A stretch of 64,000 nt of DNA from Diphasiastrum complanatum (GCA_029204225.1 CM055098.1:20869097-20933096), one strand, 5' to 3'; shown: positions 12,393 through 23,220, counted from the first letter of the stretch. Numbers and translations: made by a program. The notes: generated by a model from the letters alone, not told the origin.

Positions 12393-13134
12393 TACCTAAG
12401 GTTACCATGCATTTTGATCCATCTAAGTGAAAAAATTTCATCAATCTTGAGCTAGAAATTGTCAAGGCCCATTTTCCTAGCTATCTTGTTCAATCTTGGA
12501 TCAAAAGAGATCAAAAGGACATTGATTGGGTCTGACCTGGTACTATACGGAATCAGGTGCTCAGACACTTGTAAGGAACATCCAATTTTAGTTTGGAAGT
12601 TCTCTCTCATTTTTGATCCATTTATCTTGCTTAATAGCTTGTTTTGAAGCTATTTTTGTCTAGTTTCTGTTGCAATCATTTCATTCCATTTGGTTGAGCC
12701 AATCAAAAGTTATAAGCTTTTGAAGAGGGTTAGGTAGGGCACCTAGACCTGGGTGGACACATTTGGTTTGGTCAAGAGATTGCTTGGTTGATCCAGAATC
12801 ACAGTTGTATGCTTGCCAATCTCATCTACATGTGATCTAGGCACTGTTTTGAGATCTTAGCCATTTTGTTTCATGCAATATCATTGTATTTGAGTCAAAT
12901 TTGGTTTCTTAGTGTATTTCACACGTGCTAAGAGTGTTGGATCCTAACTTTGCCTATACTCCATCATTTGATGTGAAATAGATCTTGTTTTAGAGAGATT
13001 TGTGTAGCTAGTGAGAATCAATTCACAAATTGTTGTAAGATCTTTCATAGGAGGAGATAGTACTCAATTATTGGATCCTATTGAAAGTGTGTAACAACAT
13101 TTATTGTTCATCATCTGAGTTTTCTTCACTTCAA
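12393..13134 (+). other. Untranslated leader of element 4
   Basis: No open frame of note. The same leader, diverged, is recognisable at 33590-34280 and on the minus strand at 17880-18506 (shared GTTATAAGCTTTTGAAGAGG and TTTCACACGTGC blocks). Confidence 0.7.
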
Positions 13135-16100
13135 ATGTCTTCAATGGGTTCATCCTTGTTGGAACCAAGTGAAAGATTGACCACTTCAAATTATTCAATC
13201 TGGAAAATGAGGATGGAGTCCATCTTGATCCTTCAAGACGTGATGGACATAGTTCTTGGCCTTGAAGAAGAACCACAAGTTCTTCAAGAGGTTCAAAAAT
13301 ACAAAAAGAGAGCTAGGATGGCTCTCCACTACATTAAGATGAATGTCTCTAATGAGATATTGAGGGAGATCGGTACTTGTACAGCAGCCAAAGAAGCTTG
13401 GGATTGTCTCAAGACTATCTATGAGGCTAAGAATACCTCTAGGCTTCTCACTCTTAGGAATCAAATCTTTCAAAGTAGCCAAAAGAGTGATGAGAGTGCA
13501 TCTAGTTATGTTTTGAGAGTAAAAGATATTCATAGAGAGCTTGCTTGTATTGGTGATTCCATCAATCAAAATGAGCTAGTTCAAGTCATTCTCAATGGCT
13601 TGAGAAGTGAATTTGATAATCTTGTCCAATCCTATGCCATTAAGGAGGAGCTACCAAGTTTGGAGGCTCTCCAAAGTGTGCTAATTTCAGAAGAATCAAG
13701 ACAAGAGTATAAGCTCTTGAGGATGGACAAGCTTTCTCTCACACATAATGATGGCAAAGCTCTTTTTGCCAAGGATAAGCACAAAGAGAGGAGCAAGAAC
13801 CAACATCAACAATCCTCAAGCAAGGACAAAGTCAAATCCAAAGACAAAGATGAGGAGGAAGATGATTCCTCTAATGCTTCATCATCCAAGCTCAAGAAGA
13901 AGAAGAAGATCAAGTGCTTTTATTGTGGCAAGAAAGGTCATTATGCCACCAATTGCTTCAAAAAGAAGAATCAACTCAAGCAAGCCAATATTACCAATGA
14001 GAAGGAAGACACTATTGCAAGTGATGGAGAGGGATCTCTTATGGTCTCTAGTTTCTCATCTACTCCTTTCAAGAAGGACGGCCTATGGTATATTGATAGT
14101 GGAGCCTCTTCACATATGTGTAGCTCCAAGGACTCTTTCTCTTCTATTGCACCTTATGATGGAGTGAAGAAATCAATATACACTGCAAATGATTTTGAAT
14201 GTCCTATTGAAGGCATAGGGAACATTCCCTTGAAGCTTGCATCCTCTAAAGTTCTTTCTCTCTCTAGAGTTCTTTATGTACCTAAGCTTACCAAGAATCT
14301 TATTAGTGTTGGCCAATTGCTTGATAATGGCCTTGATGTAAAATTCAATGTTGATACTTGCACTATCAAGAAGAATGATGAGATACTTGCATTAGGATCT
14401 AGATTTGGTGGCATCTATAAACTAGATCCAAATGAGTATGTGAATGCTTGTAATGTTGCTCTTGTGAACAAGCTCTCTATGGAGGAATTATGGCATAGGA
14501 GGTTGGGACATCCCAACTACAAATCCATGCTCTCTATGATCAAAGAATCCAAAGCTATTGGCTTGCCAAAGTCATTCTCCAAGAAGATCAAGCCTTGTGA
14601 GGCTTGTGCTATTGCTAAATCTCACAAAAAGCCATTTACAATATCTTCTATCAAAAGCAAGCATCCTTTGGAGTTAATCCACTCGGATGTGCATTTCTCA
14701 TCAACTACAAGCAAGGGAGGAGCCACTTGTTTTGTTACTTTCATTGATGATTACACAAGATTCACTTGGATATATCTTCTTGCTTCAAAATCTATGGTGT
14801 TTGATCATTTCCTTATTTTCAAAGCTTATGTAGAGAAGCAATTCTCATTCAAGGTTAAAGCTCTTAGAAGTGATGGATGTGGTGAATATATTTCCAGTAA
14901 ATTTCAAGACTTTTGTGAGCTTGAAGGCATTAAAAGAGAGTTTTCTTGTGCCTACTCTCCATCTCAAAATGGAGTGGCCAAGAGAAAGAATAGATCTCTA
15001 TGTGAATGTGCAAAATCTATGAGAATTGAGGCATCTTTGCCCAAAGATTTTTGGGGAGAAGCCATTAATTGTGCAAATTATCTATGCAATAGGCTCCCAC
15101 ATATAGCTGTTGGAGGAAAGTCACCATATGAAATCTTATTTTTGAAGAAGCCTAAGGTTGATCACCTTAGAGTTTTTGAATGCTTATGCTTTGTCCATAT
15201 TCCCTTGGAAACAAGGAAGAAGGAAGATCCTAGAGCATGCAAAGGGATCATGGTTGGATACTCATCCACCAAGAAGGCCTATAGAGTCTTTATACTCTCT
15301 ACTTCTCAAGTTATTGAAAGTAGAGATGTTGTCTTTTATGAAGATCAACACTCATCATTTGAAGAGGCCGAGATCAAGAAATCTATGGATGCATCATCAA
15401 TTATTGATTTTGAAGACAATCATGATGTGATGGGGTCGAGATTTGAAGAAGACTCTCCTCGGATTTTTTCACCAAGAAGATCCATGAGAGATAGATCCGA
15501 GCCTAAGAGGCTCTCATATGTTGACAAAGGCAAACAAGTGGATCTTGATTCCACTAATTATGTTTTTTATGTCTCTCATGAAGAGCCAAAGAATGTACAA
15601 GAGGCACTTAATACCAAGGAGTGGTATGATGCCATGAAGCAAGAGTATGATGCATTGATTACCAACAATACTTGGGAGCTTGTGGATCCTCCTTCCAACA
15701 AGCATGTGATTGGTTGCAAGTGGGTATTTCGGATCAAGTTCAATCATGATGGCACCATCAACAAGCATAAAGCAAGATTATGTGCCAAAGGATTTGCTCA
15801 AATCCATGGCCTTGATTATGAGGAGACCTTTGCACCCGTTGCAAAGATGGTGACAATAAGAATTCTTATTTCTCTTGCTTGTTTTTTCAAGTGGAAGGTG
15901 TTCCAATTAGATGTATCCAATGCTTTTCTAAATGGTTATCTTGAGGAGGAGATCTATATGGAACAACCTCAAGGATTCATCAAGGATGAGTCCAAAGTGT
16001 GCTTGCTCTTCAAAAGTCTTTATGGACTCAAGCAAGCACCAAGATCATGGTATTCAAGACTTAACTCTTTCCTTATCTCACTAGGATTTACTCTTAGTGA

Positions 16101-16740
16101 CTATGATCCTTCCATGTATCTAAAGTTTGTTGATAGCAATATTGTCATTCTTCTAATTTATGTTGATGACATTATTCTTTGTGGAAGTTGTATCAAGCTA
16201 GTTGATGAAACCAAGCTAGCACTTGGATGTGAGTTTAAAATGCAAGATCTAGGAGAGATACATTACATCCTAGGCCTAGAAATTGATTTTTATGAAAATC
16301 ATGTCTTTATATGCCAATCTAGATATGCTCACTCTCTGTTGAAAAAATTTCATATGGAAAATTCTAAGAGCATAGATACTCCAATGGAGCAAATTGTAAA
16401 AGATCCTAATAAAGGTGATGAAATATCCTTTGAGGACATCACACTTTTTAGGAGTCTTGTAGGCTCCTTGATTTGGCTTACCATTACTAGGCCCGATCTT
16501 AGTTTTTGTGTGCACAAATTGAGTCAATTTATGCAAGAACCTAAGATCCATCATTGGAAGATGGCCAAGAGGATTTTAAGATATGTATCTTCATCTTGTG
16601 ATTATGGTCTACTCTATAAAAGTGAAGATCTATCCATTATTGGCTACTCGGATTCGGACTTTGCAAGTGACAAAATGGATCGAAAGTCTATTAGTGCATA
16701 CACTATCTTTCTTGGAGGCAATTTAATATCTTGGCTTTGA
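13135..16740 (+). CDS. Copia gag-pol polyprotein, nearly full length
   Basis: A 1201-aa frame. The start is placed at the ATG giving MSSMGSSLLEPSERL because related copies begin MASMG. Gag N-terminus covers about residues 1-200; CCHC zinc knuckle CFYCGKKGHYATNC at 261-274; protease DSGAS at 321; GAG-pre-integrase LWHRRLGHPN and CEAC near 450-490; integrase HSDVHFSS and RSDGCGEY; reverse transcriptase from about 850 with intact YVDD at 1009-1012; start of RNase H (SDSDFASDKMDRKS). The third integrase catalytic residue is Lys (AAG, 14980-14982) in place of Glu. The frame stops at TGA inside ISWLSKKQD, so RNase H is truncated. Gag would form particles and copy element RNA in the cytoplasm; integration should fail. 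Confidence is high for identity, low for activity. Confidence 0.93.
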   Translation: MSSMGSSLLEPSERLTTSNYSIWKMRMESILILQDVMDIVLGLEEEPQVLQEVQKYKKRARMALHYIKMNVSNEILREIGTCTAAKEAWDCLKTIYEAKNTSRLLTLRNQIFQSSQKSDESASSYVLRVKDIHRELACIGDSINQNELVQVILNGLRSEFDNLVQSYAIKEELPSLEALQSVLISEESRQEYKLLRMDKLSLTHNDGKALFAKDKHKERSKNQHQQSSSKDKVKSKDKDEEEDDSSNASSSKLKKKKKIKCFYCGKKGHYATNCFKKKNQLKQANITNEKEDTIASDGEGSLMVSSFSSTPFKKDGLWYIDSGASSHMCSSKDSFSSIAPYDGVKKSIYTANDFECPIEGIGNIPLKLASSKVLSLSRVLYVPKLTKNLISVGQLLDNGLDVKFNVDTCTIKKNDEILALGSRFGGIYKLDPNEYVNACNVALVNKLSMEELWHRRLGHPNYKSMLSMIKESKAIGLPKSFSKKIKPCEACAIAKSHKKPFTISSIKSKHPLELIHSDVHFSSTTSKGGATCFVTFIDDYTRFTWIYLLASKSMVFDHFLIFKAYVEKQFSFKVKALRSDGCGEYISSKFQDFCELEGIKREFSCAYSPSQNGVAKRKNRSLCECAKSMRIEASLPKDFWGEAINCANYLCNRLPHIAVGGKSPYEILFLKKPKVDHLRVFECLCFVHIPLETRKKEDPRACKGIMVGYSSTKKAYRVFILSTSQVIESRDVVFYEDQHSSFEEAEIKKSMDASSIIDFEDNHDVMGSRFEEDSPRIFSPRRSMRDRSEPKRLSYVDKGKQVDLDSTNYVFYVSHEEPKNVQEALNTKEWYDAMKQEYDALITNNTWELVDPPSNKHVIGCKWVFRIKFNHDGTINKHKARLCAKGFAQIHGLDYEETFAPVAKMVTIRILISLACFFKWKVFQLDVSNAFLNGYLEEEIYMEQPQGFIKDESKVCLLFKSLYGLKQAPRSWYSRLNSFLISLGFTLSDYDPSMYLKFVDSNIVILLIYVDDIILCGSCIKLVDETKLALGCEFKMQDLGEIHYILGLEIDFYENHVFICQSRYAHSLLKKFHMENSKSIDTPMEQIVKDPNKGDEISFEDITLFRSLVGSLIWLTITRPDLSFCVHKLSQFMQEPKIHHWKMAKRILRYVSSSCDYGLLYKSEDLSIIGYSDSDFASDKMDRKSISAYTIFLGGNLISWL

Positions 16741-17119
16741 AAAAAGCAAGATACTATATCTCTCATGTAAGGCCGAGTACAAAGCACTCACTACAACTAC
16801 CAAAGAAGTGCTTTGGATCAAGAGGTTATTAATGGAACTAAAGTGCATCAAGGAGGATGATCTACCAATGATCAAGTGTGATAACATCTCGGCCCAAGCT
16901 CTTGCCAATAATCCCATATTTCATGCAAGAAGCAAGCACATAGAAGTGGCACACCATTTTGTGAGAGAAAAGCTTATTGGAGGAGAAATCTATTTGGAGC
17001 ATGTCAACTCGTCCTCTTGTATTGCCGATCTACTCACCAAGCCTTTGAGCAAAAGTGCTTTCATCAAGCATAGATCTAATCTTGGAGCTATATCAAGATC
17101 AATGCTCAAATCTTCATAG
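16741..17119 (+). pseudogene. Remainder of element 4 RNase H, out of frame
   Basis: Directly continues the polyprotein after the TGA. A one-base loss near 16766 shifts the frame. The C-terminal RNase H then reads in one frame: IKCDNISAQALANNP, HARSKHIEVAHHFVREKL, CIADLLTKPLSK, ending at a stop at 17117. The domain is complete in content but separated from the polyprotein by one stop and one frameshift. Confidence 0.9.
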
Positions 17120-17137
17120 ATAATTTTTTAGGAGGAG

Positions 17138-17874
17138 TGTGAAGAATTGAAAAAGATTATCTATGTTAGATATAGGGGTCTTATGTTTTTTACATCAAGC
17201 ATCTAGGTGTAGGATGTTGATAGGAATAAATTTGGCATAGATGACAAATTATGCATTTCCACTTGTTATGCCACTATTGAGCCAAAATAGAGTAAGAGGC
17301 TAAACACTTGCTAATTAGAGTGTAGACAAGTGTAAAGTTTTTGTTTGATGAATTCCAAGAGGTCCAATAGGATATAGAGGTGGAACCTTGTGAGGTCCAA
17401 TAGGAAATTGAGGTGTGCTTGAATATAGTCCAATAGAATTAAGAGGTGCATAGATCAATGATCCAATAGGATCAAGAGGTGACAAAATGTGGTCCAATCA
17501 TAGTTAAGCATAGTGGTAGCTCGTGGACCTAGTAGTATCATTGTACTCCTCATTTTGAAATCAATTGATTTGGTGATTTTATGGATTTTGTGAGTTTTTG
17601 GATTTCTAGCTTTCTCTCTCTACCCGAGAGCTCTTGATGCATTTTCTCTCTCTACCCGAGGAGAGCAGCTTGTTTTTACTTAGATTATTTCTTGAATACT
17701 TCCCACATGTGTGAGTGAGAGTTGGAAGTGATTGAATGCATGTAGTAGTGTGTTTTTGCCATAGGATTCAAGATTGATCTTGAATCTCAATCTAGTCTTG
17801 ATCTTGGTGCATCTACACACCTTAGGAGATCACAAGTACATGTAGTGGATAGTCCACACGTGTGAAAATCAACA
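17138..17874 (+). repeat. 3' LTR of element 4
   Basis: 737 bp, preceded by the polypurine tract TTTTTTAGGAGGAG. It is nearly identical to the 5' LTR. Its inner palindrome has decayed to CACATGTGTG (17706-17715) while its terminal one is the perfect CACACGTGTG (17855-17864), the reverse of the 5' copy. Confidence 0.95.
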
Positions 17875-17879
17875 TTTTC

Positions 17880-18506
17880 AAGGATGTACTACCTTCCTAT
17901 GTGAAACACTTGCAACTGTATTGAGATGACTCTCAAATATTCCACAAAACAAGTTATCTAGATCAGACACACAAAGTTGATTGAGACACTTTGGCTAGTT
18001 TGAATCCTACTTTTGGCACGTGTGAAATGCTTTAAAAGAAAACACAATTGACTCTCAGAAGGCTCAAAACGCGTTCATTACTTCAAACTTAGTCTTGATC
18101 TTTAGTTTCTTGTGTAGGATGCTCAAAACAATGGATTCAGAACAAAGCAAGATTGAATCAAATCAAAATGCTGTCACTCGGATTTTGGACCTATCCCTAT
18201 CCTCTTTAAGAGCTTATAACTCTTGCTAGACACATCAGATTAATTTGGTTTCAGTTTCTATGAAAAGTACAGATCATACTTTCCATTAAGCTATAACACT
18301 GCTATCTTTGGATCTATTAGCAAGGAGAACAAAGGGACTAAAAATCTCTGATTTTCACACGTGCGGAATTCCAGAATTTTGTACTACCACTTTTCAGGTC
18401 TGAAAATTCAGTTCCAAGTCATCAGTATTGTATCTAACATCATGTCATTGATGTGTGTGTGAATGCATATGCAATGAGGTTTTAGTGCCCCAACTCTGAA
18501 ACCGGT
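17880..18506 (-). other. Leader of copia element 3, split off by element 4
   Basis: On the minus strand this resembles the element 4 leader (TTTCACACGTGCC, GTTATAAGCTCTTAAAGAGG in the same order). A degenerate primer site (GGTTTCAGAGTT) is visible near 18492-18506. No LTR that matches the family could be recognised beyond it. Confidence 0.55.
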
Positions 18507-19309
18507 CCAGACTAGTGATTACCAGCTCTCTTTTTTTTTTCTCTCATCAGTCTTCTTTTTCTCTTTCTTTTTTCTGTTTTCTTCTTCTTCTTTCTTACTT
18601 TTTCTGTCTTAGTAGGGACCTTATGAAAGATGGTTTCTGGTCAACGGAGATGGAGAAGAATCTTCTTAGCTGTCTAATATCAGTAGGTGGTACTGATTCA
18701 AATGTATACATTCGTTGCAGATCATCCATCCCATCTGATCCGATTTTATGTACAAAGCATAAATATTCTTCAGCAACTGCCTCAAATGGTTCACTACTCA
18801 AAGAAGTAGTGACATTTCAAGCTTGTTATCTCACTGCATGTAGCCATCATGTGGAGACTCTCATTTTTTTCTTTATCCGTCACGTCCTAAAATTCTCCAA
18901 CTGTCCAGTCAATCATGCCTTATCTATTGGGTGATGGAGTCATTCCCCACCCCATTGCATTGTTTCTGTTTCCAGCTTTTTCACTCTTATCTTCTCTTTT
19001 ATGCTTCTGATCAGACACTCATGCCCATGGGAGAAAATATGTAATGCCCTATGCAGCTCATAGTATATGCAGAATGCAGGGGTATGGATGCATGAGACGG
19101 TCTTGCAATCAAATGTCCAAGCACATTGTGCCTACATGATGCAGTGCAGCGTGAGTGAATGGAGTCAAGTCAACTCATCTGTGATATCTGTGGATCACAG
19201 TTTTCAGTGTGTGTAGATCTCACATGCAGTAACAATAACTCCCATATTTATACACTAAAATAATCTTTTTTTTTCTCCTAGTGGTATTTTAAAGCAAGAT
19301 AGAATGTTG
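18507..19309. other. Pyrimidine tract and unrecognised sequence
   Basis: A ~75-bp run of T and C (about 18527-18605) ends in TTTTCTGTCTTAG, like a strong plant splice acceptor on the plus strand. On the minus strand, 18801-18595 is open for 68 codons with protein-like composition (DDLQRMYTFESVPPTD), but I do not recognise it. The rest shows no gene. Confidence 0.35.
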
Positions 19310-20173
19310 ACCAACAAATAAAAGAAATTTCCTTGTCACCGGTGTGATAGGTATAGAGTCAGGTGTTTGCACAGTTGGTGCTTGAGCTCGATCATCAACT
19401 TCAGCTAAGACTTCTTCGTTTATGTTATGTCATCATGATCTTCTTGATCGAGATCCATATCTGACTCAACCTCGCTTTCATTCATTGTTTTCCATTCTGA
19501 CACTATGTCATCACCTACCGTCTCTTCCTCACTTATTGCTTTATCACCTGCCACCTCATTGGGCTCTAGCTCTTCATCCTCAAATACAGTCTCCCACTCA
19601 GATTCATCACTATAGCTCTCAATTGGTTCAAGAATCGCTTCCTCACTATCATTTTTGTTGGGAATTTTTCTATCTCTGCTTTTTGTCGGATGTCATCTGT
19701 GTATGAGGCTTCCCACTCTTGCAATGAGAGTGCTATTGCTATTTCCAGATTGGTTGTAATATCTTCTTGATCCTCAAGAAGAATTGGTGTTGTGAGGTCT
19801 TGTGGTAACTGTTTTCGAGTCTCTACAACTTTTGAGGGAAAGAGAGGTGGGTCTCTGGCCGCCCTCCTTCCACCATCTATGGTTGGACTTGGTTCTCTAG
19901 GCAGTAGACTAGTCTCATGCAATGAAATTTACATAGCCAAATCTAGCTCTGCGTATGAAAATCCATCTAGATTCAGTCGGTATTCTTCCGTCCATTGTGC
20001 TTCTAGTCGTGGTTCGATCAAGTGGCCTTCTAGTATAGCATGCTTTTCTTCAGGATCTATCATATCTAGTGTTGTTAACGTAAGATCTTCTCTTTTAGCC
20101 TCATTTAAATTAAAGGTCCCTAGAAATGTGTCTATGGTTTCAACTAGTTCTTCTTATGTCATCAAATCCAACC
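19310..20173 (-). pseudogene. Unknown acidic protein relic with two UIM-like motifs
   Basis: Reading the minus strand from 20173 down gives one protein spread over three frames: EELVETIDTFLG..., then a UIM-like helix ELDLAM-ISLHE (19946-19914) with TAA replacing one codon (19931-19929), a Pro-rich stretch, then a perfect UIM-type pattern LEIAIALSLQEWE (19748-19710; hydrophobic, Ala, Ser and Glu at consensus spacing). After a frameshift near 19690 comes a strongly acidic tail (ESYSDESEWETVFEDEELE), and after another near 19425 a Thr/Pro-rich end. UIMs bind ubiquitin in known families. I do not recognise the protein. It could be a host-gene retrocopy or an accessory ORF of a retroelement whose LTR and primer site lie upstream on the same strand (21351-22442). 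The coding reading is moderately sure; function is unknown. Confidence 0.5.
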
Positions 20174-20540
20174 ATAAGTTCTATCATGTTGAGGTATGAG
20201 GCCCTCATTAGATCCAAAAAAGGTCACGATGTATGATATCTCAGATCAAAACAACCTTAGGTTTCATCCTATGGATAATCTACTAGCGGGTAAATGCACG
20301 ACCCTTGTCACTCTCTTTGTGGGATTAACACACATCTCTGTGCAATGGTAACCACTTTGACCTAATAATTGTCTTTCAAAACAACATTTAACACTAGTCA
20401 AGTAGCTTGCATGCACTAAGGTGTTAGTGTGCGACTGAACAGCAGAATCGTTCTCAACACATATAATTTGAGACACATGAAATTTGTAGATCATTGTTAG
20501 CATGACTACTCTCCAAGCAATATTCTCTTATCAAGTGACT
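20174..20540. other. Unrecognised spacer
   Basis: A 79-codon minus-strand frame (20503-20264) is the only open stretch. It has no recognisable motif and no clear continuity with the UIM relic downstream. Confidence 0.3.
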
Positions 20541-20840
20541 CCCTCGTCGACCTAAGCTCAGCATAGATCGAGACAAGACTTATGTTGTGAGCATAAGTCC
20601 CCGCTCAGCATAGGTCCAGACAAGGCTTATGCTCAGCAAGAGTCCCTGCTCAGCATAGGTCGAGACAAGACTTATGCTCAGCATAAGTCTTCTCTCGACC
20701 TATCCTCAACATAGGTTGATACAAGACTTATGTTGAGCATAAGTCGAGACAAGACCTATGTTGAGAGCATAGGTCGAGTGGGGACTCATGCTGAGCATAA
20801 GCCTTTTCTCGACCTATGCTGAGCATAGGTCGAGCGGGTA
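20541..20840. repeat. Field of short palindromic repeats (CAGCATAGGTCGAGACAAG)
   Basis: About nine imperfect copies of a ~30-bp unit occur in alternating orientation. Core words are GCATAGGTCGAGACAAG and CTTATGCTCAGCATAAGTC and their complements. Near 20812-20834, the arms GACCTATGCT and AGCATAGGTC are separated by a single base, giving an almost perfect palindrome. Each unit can form hairpins in single-stranded DNA or RNA. Confidence 0.85.
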
Positions 20841-21019
20841 GGATACATTTGCCTAAATCAAAAGCAAAAATGAAAACCAAATCTTTATGTAAACTTCAAT
20901 TAAGTAATCCAAGCTAATGTTTACATAAAGTTCCCATTCCCATTCCAATTCTATTTGTCATTTCAAAAGCAACCAAAGTTTTCACATTTCTCACTGTTCT
21001 AGATTTCCAAAACCAAATG

Positions 21020-21290
21020 GATAACTAATGAAGCTTTATGAAAACTTCAATTTTCAGATCTGATTTTCAAATTTACAGGATTGAAAATCAAAACTTCAAA
21101 ATGACAAAAAACAGAATTTCAAAACTTGTTTTATGCACAAAGTTACACTATCATTCACTTCCTACATTGTCATCTTTATGAAACTAGGAGATAGAAAGGT
21201 GTAACTAATGTAGTTTGAATGAAAACTTCACTTTTCAGATCTGATTTTCAGATTTACAGGTCTGAAAAACAGAACTTCATTCCCAAAAAA
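21020..21290 (+). repeat. Two-copy direct repeat, period about 182 bp
   Basis: GAAAACTTCA.TTTTCAGAT and CTGATTTTCA.ATTTACAGG recur at about 21039 and 21221. A related word (CACTTTTCAGGTCTGAAAA) occurs at 18391. No gene seen in 20841-21350. Confidence 0.65.
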
Positions 21291-21350
21291 ATTTAGTTGG
21301 TGATCTTAATAGAACTTGAAAAATGTTAGAAAGGTTACCATCCTTTGTCT

Positions 21351-21363
21351 AGTTCTGATACCA
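21351..21363 (-). promoter_or_regulatory. Primer-binding site on the minus strand
   Basis: Minus strand reads TGGTATCAGAACT, close to the tRNA-iMet primer site of copia elements. It marks the 5' end of a minus-strand retroelement whose body would lie at lower coordinates. Confidence 0.6.
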
Positions 21364-22442
21364 CTTTTACAAGTAGAGGTGAGGAAGTCCTCCAAATCCA
21401 AGGTAGAGCCTCCAAATGTCCTCCAAGCAACCTGCAAGCTTCAAGATGCTCCCCAACTCCAAGCTAGGATGCCTCCACCTGCAAGTAAGGATCTGCAAGC
21501 CTCCAAGGATCTCTCCTCCACCTGTGTCCCTACTCTTTAAACACAAAGATAGATAACAAGCTGGCCTCAAGTATTCACCACCCAACCACAGCTAGATCCA
21601 AGCTCCAAGCAAGACCTATCTAGCACCTCCTTGCTGACCGTAAACAAATCACAAGCATACCACAACACTCCATAGCATTCTCAAGATCCAAACCCTACTT
21701 ATGTCCCATACCATAAGCAAGATACAAACCTCAAGCATACTACCACAAGAAAGCACTCTACACACTAGTAGCAATACTAGAACATAAGCGAAGCAAACAA
21801 GAGAGATCTCCCCCTCCCAATGGGCGCCCTATAACCCTCATATAGATGGCCCATGGACCCTCCAATGCACTATGGAGTTCCATGCTCATCCAATGAATGA
21901 GAGAGAAGCCTAGGGGAGTTAAAGAATCTCCAAGAGCCTCCATAGGCTTATGGAACGTCAAGAGACTCCTTCCATAACCTATGACTCTTTGAATATCTTT
22001 CTTGTGGGAGTTGGGAACTCAATGGACACTTTAGAAGGGCGCCCTCCTACTAGGTCCCATTGCCCAAGTTGTGCAAGTATACTTTGGTCCTAGACCAATA
22101 AAGTGATATGGTTCAAGGTTGAGGCCCAAGGTTTAGAAAAATAGTCATCCAATGACTTTCTCACACCTCTCTAGGTTCCATACCTCCATCCAAGGCATAG
22201 ACACCTACATGCCCTTAACCAAGGACACTAGTACCTTAATCTAAGACACCTACCCTTAATACTAAGGGTACCCCTTATCCAAGGGTCACGTGACTCCATA
22301 CTTCCAACTAGGGTATAGTCACTTGTCTGTCCTTATCCAAGCGCACATACCCTTATTCCTAAGGATACCTTGCCATTTAGTCCCCAACACTAAATGGACT
22401 ATTAGGAGTCTGAAGTACTGCTAGTTACATAGGTATGTAACA
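21364..22442 (-). repeat. Probable LTR of a minus-strand retroelement
   Basis: On the minus strand the segment starts TGTTACATACCTATGTAAC and ends at the primer site. It contains repeated CTCCAAG words near 21390-21510 and repeated CCTTATCCAAG / CCCTTAATACTAAGGG words near 22200-22380. The 3' end before the primer site is not a clean CA, and no partner LTR was found at lower coordinates, so boundaries are tentative. Confidence 0.35.
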
Positions 22443-22627
22443 GGCGCTCAATACTTCTATTCATGCAAAATAAAGTTTACTTTGGCATTATAGACTTGGT
22501 CACTTGAATCATGCTGCTGTACAACAAATGTCTTAATAATCTATTGTTCTTGATCTCGACTATCCACGCGATAAAGTTGAGTTACATATTAGGATCCACT
22601 CTTGGTCCATTTTGTATTTTTTCCACA

Positions 22628-22640
22628 TGGTATCAGAGCC
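22628..22640 (+). promoter_or_regulatory. Primer-binding site, tRNA-iMet
   Basis: TGGTATCAGAGCC follows CCACA, the LTR end shared with 27978. A 580-bp leader without genes follows, containing CACACGTGTG at 22803-22812. Confidence 0.9.
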
Positions 22641-23220
22641 AAGTATAGGAGGTTTCATCGACATTGATAGGGTTGATCCAAATCAAAGCCAAAATTAGCA
22701 AGTTTTAGGAAACTAGTCAAATTTTGGGTAGCGAGTTGGATTTGATAGATATCCTCAAAATTTTTGGACCAGAACTTGTTGTGGGTTGTAGGAACCCTTT
22801 TTCACACGTGTGAGGCCGTACAGTTCCTATTTTGGCTTAGACATTTCAAAAATTTGTACAATTTGACTCACGCACCCAATTTGAGTAATTTCTAGTGCAA
22901 AATCAAGCATTTTCTATAGAGAATCTAATCGCTTGATTAGTTCTTGGTTTAGATCAGCCAAAAAATTAAATTTGAAGCTTGAATTAGGTGCATTGAATGA
23001 TCTACTTTGATTTTTTGAGTGTATGTTGAAGTTGAAGAGAGATATTGCTAAATTAAGGAGTGATTTTGCAAGTTTGAGACTAGAATCTAAATTTCCATCA
23101 TTCTAGATTGGTTTATGAGTGATAGGATTGTGTCTATAAGCTTTCTAATTGCTAGAAGACTATAGATTCGGATCTCTTAGAGAAACCATAAGAGTTTCTA
23201 GTGCTTTTTCACATTCAAAA

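Larger units (their letters stand above)
11643..17874 (+). mobile_element. Complete Ty1/copia retrotransposon (element 4)
   Basis: TG...CA LTRs of 737 bp at each end, a perfect 5-bp target duplication (TTTTC at 11638-11642 and 17875-17879), primer site, gag-pol and polypurine tract make this a structurally complete element of 6232 bp. Comparing the two LTRs by eye gives about 9 mismatches, nearly all transitions, so the insertion is fairly recent. It lies within the gag of minus-strand element 3, whose leader resumes at 17880. Coding lesions (integrase Glu to Lys, stop and frameshift in RNase H) suggest it cannot move on its own. Confidence 0.95.

Noticed and set aside
13748-14167. 139-codon plus-strand frame inside element 4
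   Set aside because: Overlaps gag-pol in another frame; Lys/Arg-rich because of the AAG/AGA-rich codons of the real frame.
20541-20840. CRISPR-like array
   Set aside because: Units alternate in orientation, have no unique spacers of constant length, and the setting is a plant genome.
22443-22583. Attempt to extend the element 5 5' LTR leftward
   Set aside because: Beyond about 45 bp the sequence does not follow the 3' LTR, so it was left as a stub.
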